From CAYUIS01 sp964444825 (lineage in GTDB: Bacteria; Chloroflexota; Anaerolineae; B4-G1): a DNA stretch of 39,484 nt. The DNA lies in contig CAYUIS010000036.1 in assembly GCA_964444825.1 (NCBI GenBank), forward strand, positions 1-39,484, read 5' to 3'. Under the pieces are notes generated by a model, which did not search any database, was not told the DNA's origin, and saw only the letters and a list, made by a program, of their open reading frames with translations. Numbering within the stretch: the first letter of the stretch is position 1; the number at the start of each line of letters is the position of its first letter. The translations under genes were made by a program, and so were the position numbers. Below are positions 14,993 to 22,220 of this stretch, piece after piece.

Positions 14993-16612
14993 TTGAGACA
15001 GCACGGTTCTTGGAGCGACGACATCCCCTCGGAACTCCTGATCGACTGGCGAGGACGTCCTCTCTACATTGTCCTGGTGTATCTACGCGGTCAGTTGACG
15101 CTTACGCTACCAGCTCTGCTGGGTGCTATTCTGTTCAACCGGATCATCACGCAACTCGTCTGGGGCAATTTGGTGCGTTTGGTGCTCGTCGTCGTTGGCT
15201 TTGTGACCGGGATGGCTTACGTGTTCTACCACCGTTACTCTCCCAGTATCCGATCGTTCCTGGAGACATTGATCGCCCGCAGACCGCCCAGCCGTGAATT
15301 GGCAACCCGGACCTGGATTGAGGCCATCAATTTTCCTCCCTTGGTCGTGGGACGGACGATGATGGTCGCCGTTCTGGCATACACCGTGCAGGCTGTGTAT
15401 TTCTTTCTGTTTACAGAGTTCGGTCCTGAACTGGTGTTGCAGGGATGGGTCGTTGCTCTTGTCTCGACAGTCGCTATCGCCCTGGTTTTCTTCCTATTCT
15501 ACCTTGAGCGGACGATGGAGCCCATCGCCCACCTGGCTCTGTCAGCAGGTGCGAAAGCAAATCTAGACGATCCACGCGTCCGTCGATTTGGATTGCGGAT
15601 CAAACTCCTGGTGATGATCCTGCCGATCATGATTGTGCCGCTGGTCACCTTGGGACTTTTCAGTTATTCCCAGACAGTGAAACTAGGAGGGGATCCGAAT
15701 ACCAGCCTCCTCCTCACGGGCGCCGTCGTGCTGTTCGCCAGCGTCGTGGTAATGACGCTGGCGGTGCTGACGGTACGCAGTGTCCTAACACCGGTGCGAG
15801 AGCTTGAGTCAGTAATGGATGCCGTGGCAGCGGGCAATCTGACCGCGCGCGCACGCCCAGTTACGAGCGACGAGTTGGCTGAACTGGGCACACGGTTCAA
15901 TCTGATGACGGAGGAAGTCTCAAAGCAGGACCGGATCAAGACCGCCTTTGGCCGATACGTCAGCAGTGCCGTGAGGGACGGAATCCTGAGCGGCGACATT
16001 CAGCTAGGTGGAGAACGGCGCGAAATCACAATTACCTTTACGGACATCCGAGATTTTACTGCCTGGTGCGAGCGCACCTCACCAGAAGAAGTCATCCAGA
16101 CGCTAAACGCCTACTACGAGACCTTGGTGCAGGTGCTCATCGACTATGGTGGCACAGTCACCCGATATACCGGAGACGGTGTTCTGGTCTTGTTCGGCGC
16201 CCCGTTGGACGATCCTGAACACGCGCGACATGCCGTGGAAGCAGCACTGAAAGCACAGGAATTGTTGGACAAATTCAATCAGATACGTCGTATCGCCGGG
16301 GCCTTTGAACTGCGTACGGGCTTTGGAATCCACACCGGAATGGCCGTCGTGGGCAGCATTGGCTACGAGGCCCGCGCAGAGTACACGCCCATCGGTGACC
16401 CTGCCAATGTAGCCAGTCGTATCGAGGGATTGAACCGCGAGTTGGGCACCTCAATCCTAGTTTCGCACGCTACCTACGAACGCGTGGCCGACCGTGTGGT
16501 CATCGGCAAGATCACTGAGACACTGGTAAAAGGGCGAACTGAGTCTGTACAGGTCTACGAGGTGATAGGGCCGAACGACGATCTGCGACCCGCCACCACA
16601 AAGAAGCCATAG
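14993..16612 (+). CDS. Membrane class III adenylate/guanylate cyclase with HAMP domain
   Basis: A 539-residue predicted cNMP-producing sensor. The N-terminal half has about six hydrophobic segments: PALLGAILFNRI, LVRLVLVVVGFVTGMAYVF, TMMVAVLAYTVQAVYFFLF, VVALVSTVAIALVFFLFYL, IKLLVMILPIMIVPLVTLGLF, and LLLTGAVVLFASVVVMTLAV, each read in part. A HAMP domain follows (LTPVRELESVMDAVAAGNL). The catalytic domain starts near residue 340 with metal-binding FTDIRDFTAW and YTGDGVLVLFGAP, then GIHTGMAVVGSIG and EYTPIGDPANVASRIEG. The position usually holding the purine-contacting Lys before the second Asp motif is Arg here (VTRYTGD). The start is TTG 14993 with AAGGAG four bases upstream. Nucleotide specificity is not resolved. 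Confidence 0.9.
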   Translation: MRQHGSWSDDIPSELLIDWRGRPLYIVLVYLRGQLTLTLPALLGAILFNRIITQLVWGNLVRLVLVVVGFVTGMAYVFYHRYSPSIRSFLETLIARRPPSRELATRTWIEAINFPPLVVGRTMMVAVLAYTVQAVYFFLFTEFGPELVLQGWVVALVSTVAIALVFFLFYLERTMEPIAHLALSAGAKANLDDPRVRRFGLRIKLLVMILPIMIVPLVTLGLFSYSQTVKLGGDPNTSLLLTGAVVLFASVVVMTLAVLTVRSVLTPVRELESVMDAVAAGNLTARARPVTSDELAELGTRFNLMTEEVSKQDRIKTAFGRYVSSAVRDGILSGDIQLGGERREITITFTDIRDFTAWCERTSPEEVIQTLNAYYETLVQVLIDYGGTVTRYTGDGVLVLFGAPLDDPEHARHAVEAALKAQELLDKFNQIRRIAGAFELRTGFGIHTGMAVVGSIGYEARAEYTPIGDPANVASRIEGLNRELGTSILVSHATYERVADRVVIGKITETLVKGRTESVQVYEVIGPNDDLRPATTKKP

Positions 16613-16694
16613 AACTCTGCACTTCGCGCCGGTGGATTGAGCATCGCGACCATTGCACGACTGACAGATTGAACGGCAGACAAAGCACACCCCG

Positions 16695-16904
16695 CTATTC
16701 CGCCAATGACAAAGAACCCAGTTGATCAAGACCAAACATCACTGCACCAAAGATAGCCGCAAAGTTGATGGTCATCAGAATGCCATCGTTGTCGATCAAG
16801 AAGGCAACGATGAACTTGACATACTCTCCGCAGTGCCTCACGGTCCTGAACGTATGCCTGAGGCGCTTGGCCGCAATCGTGAACCAGGATTCGCCCGGTG
16901 GCAT
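16695..16904 (-). pseudogene. Remnant of an Atg22/UMF1-type MFS transporter
   Basis: A 69-codon minus-strand frame, bounded upstream by TAA two codons before its ATG, encodes an amphipathic linker (KRLRHTFRTVRHCGEYV) and then a hydrophobic segment, FIVAFLIDNDGILMTINFAA followed by IFGAVMFGLDQ. This matches the central loop plus following helix of UMF1/Atg22-like major-facilitator proteins, which carry an FLxAFxxYNDG-like signature there. Neither the preceding six nor the following helices were found nearby. The family call rests on one motif read by eye. The remaining bases from 16613 to 16964 hold nothing else I could identify. Confidence 0.5.
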
Positions 16905-16964
16905 CGGTTAAGGACTATAACACCGGTCGGTTTGAACTCTAGAGGAATCAAGAGGAAGAACCAT

Positions 16965-16996
16965 ACAGGGGGCAGAGCTTCCACTCTGCCCCCTGT
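16965..16996 (-). terminator. Hairpin terminator directly after tRNA-Leu
   Basis: A perfect 13-bp inverted repeat, ACAGGGGGCAGAG (16965-16977) with its complement at 16984-16996, has a six-base loop. It starts two bases after the tRNA 3' end on the minus strand. The trailing sequence ATGGTTCTTCC is only moderately T-rich. Confidence 0.7.
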
Positions 16997-16998
16997 AA

Positions 16999-17081
16999 TG
17001 CCCCGGACTGGATTTGAACCAGCACGCCTAAAAAGGCACAGGCCCTCAACCTGCCGCGTATGCCTATTCCGCCACCGGGGC
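16999..17081 (-). tRNA. tRNA-Leu (anticodon GAG)
   Basis: An 83-nt class II tRNA reads on the minus strand. The acceptor stem is GCCCCGG (complement of 17075-17081) paired with CCGGGGC (complement of 17000-17006), with discriminator A at 16999. The anticodon loop is TTGAGGG, giving anticodon GAG, which decodes CUC/CUU. The long variable arm GCCTTTTTAGGC and the T loop TTCAAAT on a CTGG/CCAG stem are both clear. CCA is not encoded. A consensus promoter lies just upstream and a hairpin just downstream, so it is a single-gene transcript. Confidence 0.97.
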
Positions 17082-17090
17082 GCGGCAAGT

Positions 17091-17118
17091 ATTATACTCT
17101 CTCCATCCCACTTGTCAA
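17091..17118 (-). promoter_or_regulatory. Promoter of tRNA-Leu
   Basis: On the minus strand a perfect TTGACA (17113-17118) and a perfect TATAAT (17091-17096) are 16 bases apart. They lie ten bases upstream of the mature tRNA 5' end. Confidence 0.85.
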
Positions 17119-17157
17119 CTTTTCGCATCAACATCCCCTTATACCAAGTGACTCGAC

Positions 17158-17186
17158 TTGCACCGGATAGTGGGTCGGTGTACAAT
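17158..17186 (+). promoter_or_regulatory. Promoter of plsX-fabF
   Basis: TTGCAC (17158-17163) and TACAAT (17181-17186) are 17 bases apart. The start near 17193 leaves a leader of about 150 bases before plsX. I found no recognisable riboswitch or short gene in that leader. Confidence 0.6.
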
Positions 17187-17343
17187 CCTCTGCGGGCGCC
17201 ACGGCAGGCAACAGAAGCCAGAGACAGCCGCAACAGGGCAGTTTGTTGGGTGTTCCTCTCAGTGAGAGATTGGCACGGATGTTCACTTCACTTTCATCCA
17301 TCGGCGCCATTAGGTACCTAGCAGAAATCAGGAGGGCAAGCGA

Positions 17344-18336
17344 ATGAGAATCGTCCTTGATGCGATGGGCACTGACGCCTACCCTGTCCCCGATGTGGCA
17401 GGAGCGGTCGAGGCGGCAAGGGAATCCGGCGAAAGCATCATCCTCGTTGGACGCGCGGAAGCCATCCAACACGAGTTAGCCAAACACAGTACCCAAGGTC
17501 TCAACCTGGAGGTCGTTCACGCGTCAGAGGTCATCGAGATGGAGGACGAGCCAGCTTGGGCCGCGAGGGTGAAAAAGGACTCCTCAATGCACGTGGGCTT
17601 GGGCCTTGTGCGGGATGGAAAAGCTGACGCCTACGTGACCGCGGGCAACACGGGCGGCGTATTGGCGGTAGCCACGCTCTACACCCTAAAGCGCATCCGA
17701 GGGATAAAACGCCCAGCCCTTGCCGCCATCCTGCCTATGCCCTCTGGCCGCGTGGTCACTTTGGACATCGGTGCCAATGCAGATTGTCGGCCCGAATACC
17801 TGCTCCAGTTCGCCCACATGGGAACGATCTACGCAAAGGCTGTCTTGGGCTCCAGCAAGCCCAGAGTAGCCCTGCTCTCCAACGGAGAGGAGCCAGGAAA
17901 AGGGAACGCACTGGTGAAGGAAAGCTACAAGCTCCTCGCCGAGTCGGATTTTGACTTTGTCGGTAACGTCGAACCCAAGGAAGTCGTGGATTGCCGGGCC
18001 GACGTTGTCGTCTCCGATGGCTTTACTGGTAACATTCTGATCAAGACCCTTGAAGCTACAGCCAAGATGCTGACCGGCCTCCTCCGCGAAGAGATAAAGT
18101 CCGGCCCACTCACGGCGATAGGAGGGCTCCTGGCAAAACCAGCTTTCGGACGGGTTGCCCGACAGATAGATCCATTCGAGGTCGGCGGAGGACCTCTGCT
18201 GGGGGTTAATGGTGTTGTGATCGTCGGACACGGGCGTTCCGACGCCCGCGCGATCAAGAACGCCATCGGCCAGGCGCGCAAGGCTGTGGAAGGTGGCGTG
18301 GTTGATGCAATTCGTAAAGGACAGACAAAGGAGTGA
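17344..18336 (+). CDS. plsX: Phosphate acyltransferase PlsX
   Basis: Converts acyl-ACP to acyl-phosphate, the donor for PlsY in phospholipid synthesis; a peripheral membrane enzyme. The 330-residue length is normal. Family motifs include VLDAMGTDAYPVPDVAGA at the N-terminus, MEDEPAWAARVKKDSSM, VTAGNTGGVLA, LDIGANADCRPEYLLQFA, LLSNGEEPGKGN, VSDGFTGNILIK and GGGPLLGVNGVVIVGHG. Here MGTD replaces the commoner MGGD. AGGAGG at 17330-17335 precedes ATG 17344. The usual upstream rpmF (L32) gene is absent; a divergent tRNA gene is there instead. fabF follows almost without a gap. Confidence 0.97.
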   Translation: MRIVLDAMGTDAYPVPDVAGAVEAARESGESIILVGRAEAIQHELAKHSTQGLNLEVVHASEVIEMEDEPAWAARVKKDSSMHVGLGLVRDGKADAYVTAGNTGGVLAVATLYTLKRIRGIKRPALAAILPMPSGRVVTLDIGANADCRPEYLLQFAHMGTIYAKAVLGSSKPRVALLSNGEEPGKGNALVKESYKLLAESDFDFVGNVEPKEVVDCRADVVVSDGFTGNILIKTLEATAKMLTGLLREEIKSGPLTAIGGLLAKPAFGRVARQIDPFEVGGGPLLGVNGVVIVGHGRSDARAIKNAIGQARKAVEGGVVDAIRKGQTKE

Positions 18337-18338
18337 GA

Positions 18339-19592
18339 ATGAAGACACCTCGGCGCGTCGTCATCACGGGCATAGGGGCGATGACGCCTCTTGGTCTGAC
18401 CCTGAAAGAAACCTGGGATGGGTTGATAGCAGGGCGTTCCGGCGTGGGGCCGATCACCCAGTTCGATGCATCGGAACTGCCCGTTCGTATCGCCGGAGAG
18501 ATCAAGGGCTTTGACCCCAAGCAGTACATCAACTTCAAAGAGGCCCGCCGTATGGCCCGTTGCTCACAGGTGGCCGTGGCAACGTCACAGGAAGCACTGG
18601 CCGACGCAGGACTCGATATCCCCCTGGCTCCCGATCACGACGAACGCGTCGGTGTACTCCTCGGAAGTGCGATTGGGGGGTTCGAGCGTGCGCTTGAGGG
18701 AGTAGACGCATATCGCTCCAAAGGGCTTTCCCGGGTCAACCCGTTCGTCATACCGTCACTCTTGGTCAGCATCGTGTCGCACCACGTCAGTCTCTCAGCG
18801 CAGGCCAAAGGCCCCATCAGCACCGTGGTCGCCGCGTGCGCTTCGGGCACCCAGGCCGTGGGTGAGGCATCAGAGTTCATTCGGCGGGGTGCAGCAGACG
18901 TGATGATTTGCGGCGGCGTAGATGCGTTGATTCATCTTACCCCTATTGTTGGGTTCTGTGCAATGCGGGGCCTTTCAGCCCGTAACGATGAACCTGAAAG
19001 AGCGAGTCGCCCCTTTGACGCCGAGCGTGACGGCTTTGTCTATAGCGAAGGCTGTGCAATCCTTATCCTGGAGGCGCTGGAGCACGCCCAGGCACGAGGC
19101 GCTCAGATCTATGCGGAGGTGCTGGGACACGCATCTTCGTCCGATGCATTCCACATAGCCCAGCCAGACCCCGACGGTATGGGAGCCAGCCGAGCGATGC
19201 AGTGGGCCCTCGATGACGCCGGTCTGTCGCCACAGCACGTGGACTATATCAATGCCCACGGCAGCGCTACACCGATCAGCGATCCCATTGAGACCCGGGC
19301 AATCAAGCGGGTCTTTGGAGACCACGCCTACAAGGTCGCGATCAATTCGACAAAGTCCATGATCGGTCATGCAATGGGAGGAGCAGGGGCGATCGAGGTC
19401 ACCGTATGTGCATTGACCATCGATCGTGGGGTTATCCATCCGACCATCAACCTAGAGACCCCAGATCCCGAATGTGATCTGGACTATGTACCGGAGGGAG
19501 CGCGCAAAGCCGACGTGCGCTTTACACTGTGCAATTCCTTTGGACTGGGTGGTCAGAATGCCTGTGTGGTATTAGGCCGGTTCGAGGGGTAA
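18339..19592 (+). CDS. fabF: 3-oxoacyl-ACP synthase II (KAS II)
   Basis: Elongating condensing enzyme of type II fatty acid synthesis. The 417-residue protein begins RRVVITGIGAMTPLGLT. The nucleophile Cys lies in VVAACASGTQAVGEA. The two catalytic His are in NAHGSATPISDPIET and KSMIGHAMGGAGAIE, and CNSFGLGGQNACVVLGR closes the fold. NAHGSAT replaces the commoner NAHGTST. ATG 18339 was chosen because AAGGAG at 18328-18333 is five bases upstream; an in-frame GTG at 18333 overlaps that site. The start lies two bases after the plsX stop, so the two genes form an operon. acpP is not next to it but 5 kb away. Confidence 0.96.
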   Translation: MKTPRRVVITGIGAMTPLGLTLKETWDGLIAGRSGVGPITQFDASELPVRIAGEIKGFDPKQYINFKEARRMARCSQVAVATSQEALADAGLDIPLAPDHDERVGVLLGSAIGGFERALEGVDAYRSKGLSRVNPFVIPSLLVSIVSHHVSLSAQAKGPISTVVAACASGTQAVGEASEFIRRGAADVMICGGVDALIHLTPIVGFCAMRGLSARNDEPERASRPFDAERDGFVYSEGCAILILEALEHAQARGAQIYAEVLGHASSSDAFHIAQPDPDGMGASRAMQWALDDAGLSPQHVDYINAHGSATPISDPIETRAIKRVFGDHAYKVAINSTKSMIGHAMGGAGAIEVTVCALTIDRGVIHPTINLETPDPECDLDYVPEGARKADVRFTLCNSFGLGGQNACVVLGRFEG

Positions 19593-19602
19593 GGAGTCAC
19601 CT

Positions 19603-20295
19603 ATGCGCACCATCTCCAACGAACGTCGTATCCGCACATGTCGCGCTGTTGCCCAGTACGGTACGCTGGCCGGAATGCTGGCGCTGCTCGGAGGTCTGGT
19701 CATCTCCTTTGTCAAGCCAGATTGGCTTTGGATGATGGTGCTGAGCGTGACCCTTGGCTATGCTCTGTCAGTCGTTGGTGGCTTTTTCACCGATCGCTTT
19801 GCCGGTCCTCTCGCTCACCACGAGACCCTATCCAACGCCCTGAAAGGGCTGGATAATCGGCACATTCTGCTCCAGTACACCCTTCCGGCCCCGCACGTCC
19901 TCCTTGAGCCTGGTGGTTGCACCGCCTTCATAGTCAAGACACAGGGAGGCCACGTGCTCTATCAGGAGAGTGGTCGATGGAAGCACCAACAGAAGGGCAA
20001 GTTCTTCCGGCAGTTTGTGGGCCAGGAGGCGATAGGCGCCCCTGATATGGAGGCCAACCGCCAGGCCCACAAGCTTGAGCAGTGGTTCAAACGCCAGCTT
20101 CCAGACGTCCCGGTCCCCGTGCGGGCGGTTGTGGTGTTTGTCAATCCCGACGTCACACTGGAGGCTGAGGGGTCTGCTGTACCGGCCTTGCACAGCAAGA
20201 AGCTAAAGATGTGGTTGCGAGGGCCTGGCAAGCTCAAGCCATTGCCAAACGACGCCTATCGTCAGGTGGTCGAGACGCTAACGGGGGAGAGCTGA
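19603..20295 (+). CDS. Membrane protein with NERD-like nuclease-related domain
   Basis: A 230-residue protein with two predicted transmembrane helices (about 23-37 LAGMLALLGGLVISF and 41-60 LWMMVLSVTLGYALSVVGG). A cytoplasmic domain of about 150 residues follows that resembles NERD: LKGLDNRHILLQYTLPA, then HVLLEPGGCTAFIVKTQGG with a following VLYQESGRWKHQQKGKF, and a VRAVVVFVNPDVTLE strand. NERD domains are distantly related to restriction-type nucleases; whether this one cleaves anything is unknown, and the typical acidic catalytic residue is not obvious. It starts ten bases after fabF with AAGGAG nearby, so it is in the plsX-fabF operon. Confidence 0.75.
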   Translation: MRTISNERRIRTCRAVAQYGTLAGMLALLGGLVISFVKPDWLWMMVLSVTLGYALSVVGGFFTDRFAGPLAHHETLSNALKGLDNRHILLQYTLPAPHVLLEPGGCTAFIVKTQGGHVLYQESGRWKHQQKGKFFRQFVGQEAIGAPDMEANRQAHKLEQWFKRQLPDVPVPVRAVVVFVNPDVTLEAEGSAVPALHSKKLKMWLRGPGKLKPLPNDAYRQVVETLTGES

Positions 20296-20392
20296 ATCCT
20301 GTCAGGAGTGTCCGGCGCCGATTTACACAGGCACATGGGCCTCCAAACCGGGGGCCGAGATCAGCGAGAATCCAACGGTATTGATTGCAAAT

Positions 20393-20420
20393 GAGCCCCG
20401 GTACGGGTGTACCGGGGCTC
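20393..20420. terminator. Bidirectional hairpin between NERD and SPFH genes
   Basis: GAGCCCCGGTAC (20393-20404) pairs perfectly with 20409-20420 around GGGT. It sits between two convergent stops (20295 and 20428). The minus-strand tail is ATTTG and the plus-strand tail is CTCTACG, so neither side has a long T-run. Confidence 0.7.
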
Positions 20421-20427
20421 CTCTACG

Positions 20428-21462
20428 CTACCCGCCTAGCTCGTCCAGCCTTGTCTCCCACTTGGTATACAGTCTGTTGTAGGTAGCCTCACTGATCTCG
20501 CCTGCGGCAAGCCGCAGATCGAGGTTGTCCAAAGTTGCCTGGATCTCCTCGGCTGTCTGTGGAATAGCCGGGGCCGCCGAGGCTGGTGGAGCTGCTTGCT
20601 GCGCCGGTTGCTGCATACTCTGCGTCATCATCTGGGCCATCGCTGCGCCCATACCCATTCCAGCACCCAGGCCCACACCGGTACCTGCCATACCGCCTCC
20701 GCCGGGCTGCTGGGCGGCGTCCCGCATAGCGCGCGCCGCCTGGAACTGCATGTAGGCTTGCATGTCACCTAGTGCTCCCATCGAGGCTCTCTCATCGATC
20801 GCCTTAGCGGTCTCCTCGGTTGGCCCAATATACTCCACGTACACCGACGTCAGGGTGACACCGCGGGCCTCAAACTCCTCAGCCGCCTTGGCGCGCACGC
20901 CCATCGTCAGCTCTTCCGACATGCCGGCCAACTCGATCACCGACTTGCCCATCTCACCCACCAGGTCGATCAGTTTGGTCAGGACCATAGAACGGAAGAA
21001 ACCCTGAATATCGGAGGTGCGATAGATACCCTGGGTGCCGACGATCTTGTTGACAAAGAGCTGAGGTTCGGTGACCGTCACTGCATACGTTCCCCGCGCT
21101 TGAACGCGGGCCATCCCCAACTCCGGGTCCTTGATCGTGATCGGCGTCGGGGTACCCCACTTGAGATCCATGAACTCACGCAGGCTGACAAAGTAGACTT
21201 CAGCTTTAAAGGGCGTCTGGCCCGAAAACGCCTTGCCGATGTAATCAACCAGCAATGGAATGTTGGCAGTGGCGATCGTGTGAGATCCAGCATTGAGCAC
21301 GTCCAATGACCGGCCATCGCGGAAAAAGACCGCCGCCTGGCTTTCTCGAACAATCACCTGCGAGCCGATGCGAAAGTCACCAGATCCGCGCTCCGGTACC
21401 CGGTGCACCATCTCCGTGCCGGCCTCATCCATAAACTCTACAATATCGAATATCCTTGCCAT
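20428..21462 (-). CDS. YdjI-type SPFH protein with C-terminal SHOCT-like segment
   Basis: A 344-residue cytoplasmic member of the virion-core/YdjI branch of the SPFH superfamily; B. subtilis YdjI recruits a PspA-type protein to stressed membranes. The N-terminal part has SQVIVRESQAAVFFRDG, then GKAFSGQTPFKAEVYFVS and LKWGTPTPITIKDPELG. The SPFH core continues to about residue 235 (ARGVTLTSVYVEYIGPTEE). A Gly/Met/Gln/Pro-rich linker spans about 250-300. The end (TAEEIQATLDNLDLRLAAGEISEATYNRL in pieces) resembles a SHOCT-type helix pair. No transmembrane helix is present. A near-perfect AGGAGGTGA precedes the ATG at 21462. It is downstream partner of the helical gene at 22021 with 37 bases between them. 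Confidence 0.9.
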   Translation of the reverse strand: MARIFDIVEFMDEAGTEMVHRVPERGSGDFRIGSQVIVRESQAAVFFRDGRSLDVLNAGSHTIATANIPLLVDYIGKAFSGQTPFKAEVYFVSLREFMDLKWGTPTPITIKDPELGMARVQARGTYAVTVTEPQLFVNKIVGTQGIYRTSDIQGFFRSMVLTKLIDLVGEMGKSVIELAGMSEELTMGVRAKAAEEFEARGVTLTSVYVEYIGPTEETAKAIDERASMGALGDMQAYMQFQAARAMRDAAQQPGGGGMAGTGVGLGAGMGMGAAMAQMMTQSMQQPAQQAAPPASAAPAIPQTAEEIQATLDNLDLRLAAGEISEATYNRLYTKWETRLDELGG

Positions 21463-21499
21463 CTTATGTCACCTCCTGACTTCTCTGAGCCTCTATCAT

Positions 21500-22021
21500 C
21501 TACTGGCTGCCCAGGATTACGTGCTCACGCTGATCGAATGTTCTGTTGGCCTCGCGGCAGATATCTTGAATGATGCGAATTGTCTCGGTCAACCCCTCGC
21601 CGACCGATATCGCTTCTCGGAGACGATCGGTCGCGGCATCGAGACGGTCCACGTACTCGAACAAGGCCAAATCAAAGTTGTACATCTGCTCCAACTCGGC
21701 CTGGTTGATGCGTACGGCATCGAACATGCCCGAGTAGCCATAGGTGGCAACCCGCACGCGGTCGATAAAGGTCTGAAGCTGTGTGACGGCACTGCCCACA
21801 TCATCGATTAGATCGATTTTGCCGTGATTGATCAGCTCCTTCTGTGCCACATCCAGACTGCGGCGCTGATTAGCCAGCTTCTCTGCCAGTGTCTGGCGCA
21901 GTACCTGATCAGCTTTGCGCCGGTTCTGGCGTTCCTGATAGCCGCCCCAACCGGGAATGATGTCAAGCAGCTTTTCCAGCCCGGTGCGACTGTCCTGTAC
22001 CTTGCCATAGGTATCTACCAT
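21500..22021 (-). CDS. All-helical protein partnered with the SPFH gene, function unknown
   Basis: A 173-residue protein with no signal peptide or membrane helix. It begins with a KLLDIIPGWGGYQERQNRRKAD-type segment (residues 18-39, read in pieces) and continues as long amphipathic helices, with LAEKLANQRRSLDVAQKEL and VEYVDRLDAATDRL-like heptads. I do not recognise a named domain. Its position directly upstream of the YdjI-type SPFH gene, each with its own strong AGGAGG site, makes a shared complex likely. A role in membrane stress is an inference from the SPFH neighbour only. Confidence 0.8.
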   Translation of the reverse strand: MVDTYGKVQDSRTGLEKLLDIIPGWGGYQERQNRRKADQVLRQTLAEKLANQRRSLDVAQKELINHGKIDLIDDVGSAVTQLQTFIDRVRVATYGYSGMFDAVRINQAELEQMYNFDLALFEYVDRLDAATDRLREAISVGEGLTETIRIIQDICREANRTFDQREHVILGSQ

Positions 22022-22161
22022 TATTCAATCCTCCTTTATTCAATTCTCGTGTGTCTCTAGTTCTTGAAGTCGCTCGCCAGCTCGCGTGCTCCAACCAACA
22101 ATACGAAGTTATGCGGGGTTTGGTTTCATCACGCCACCTTACCCTTGGCCATCCCGAGAGT

Positions 22162-22190
22162 ATTATAGCGTAAGTATAGGAAAAAGGGAA
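22162..22190 (-). promoter_or_regulatory. Possible promoter for the helical-SPFH operon
   Basis: A perfect TATAAT lies on the minus strand (22162-22167), but only a weak TTCCCT is found 17 bases upstream (22185-22190). The leader would be about 130 bases. The poor -35 would suit an activator-dependent promoter. The rest of 22022-22220 shows nothing else clear. Confidence 0.35.
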
Positions 22191-22220
22191 ACAGAACGAT
22201 GAATCTCGAGAATGGTTCTC

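Noticed and set aside
16722..17321. A 199-codon plus-strand frame covering tRNA-Leu
   Set aside because: It contains the complete tRNA gene, its promoter and its terminator, and encodes no recognisable domain.
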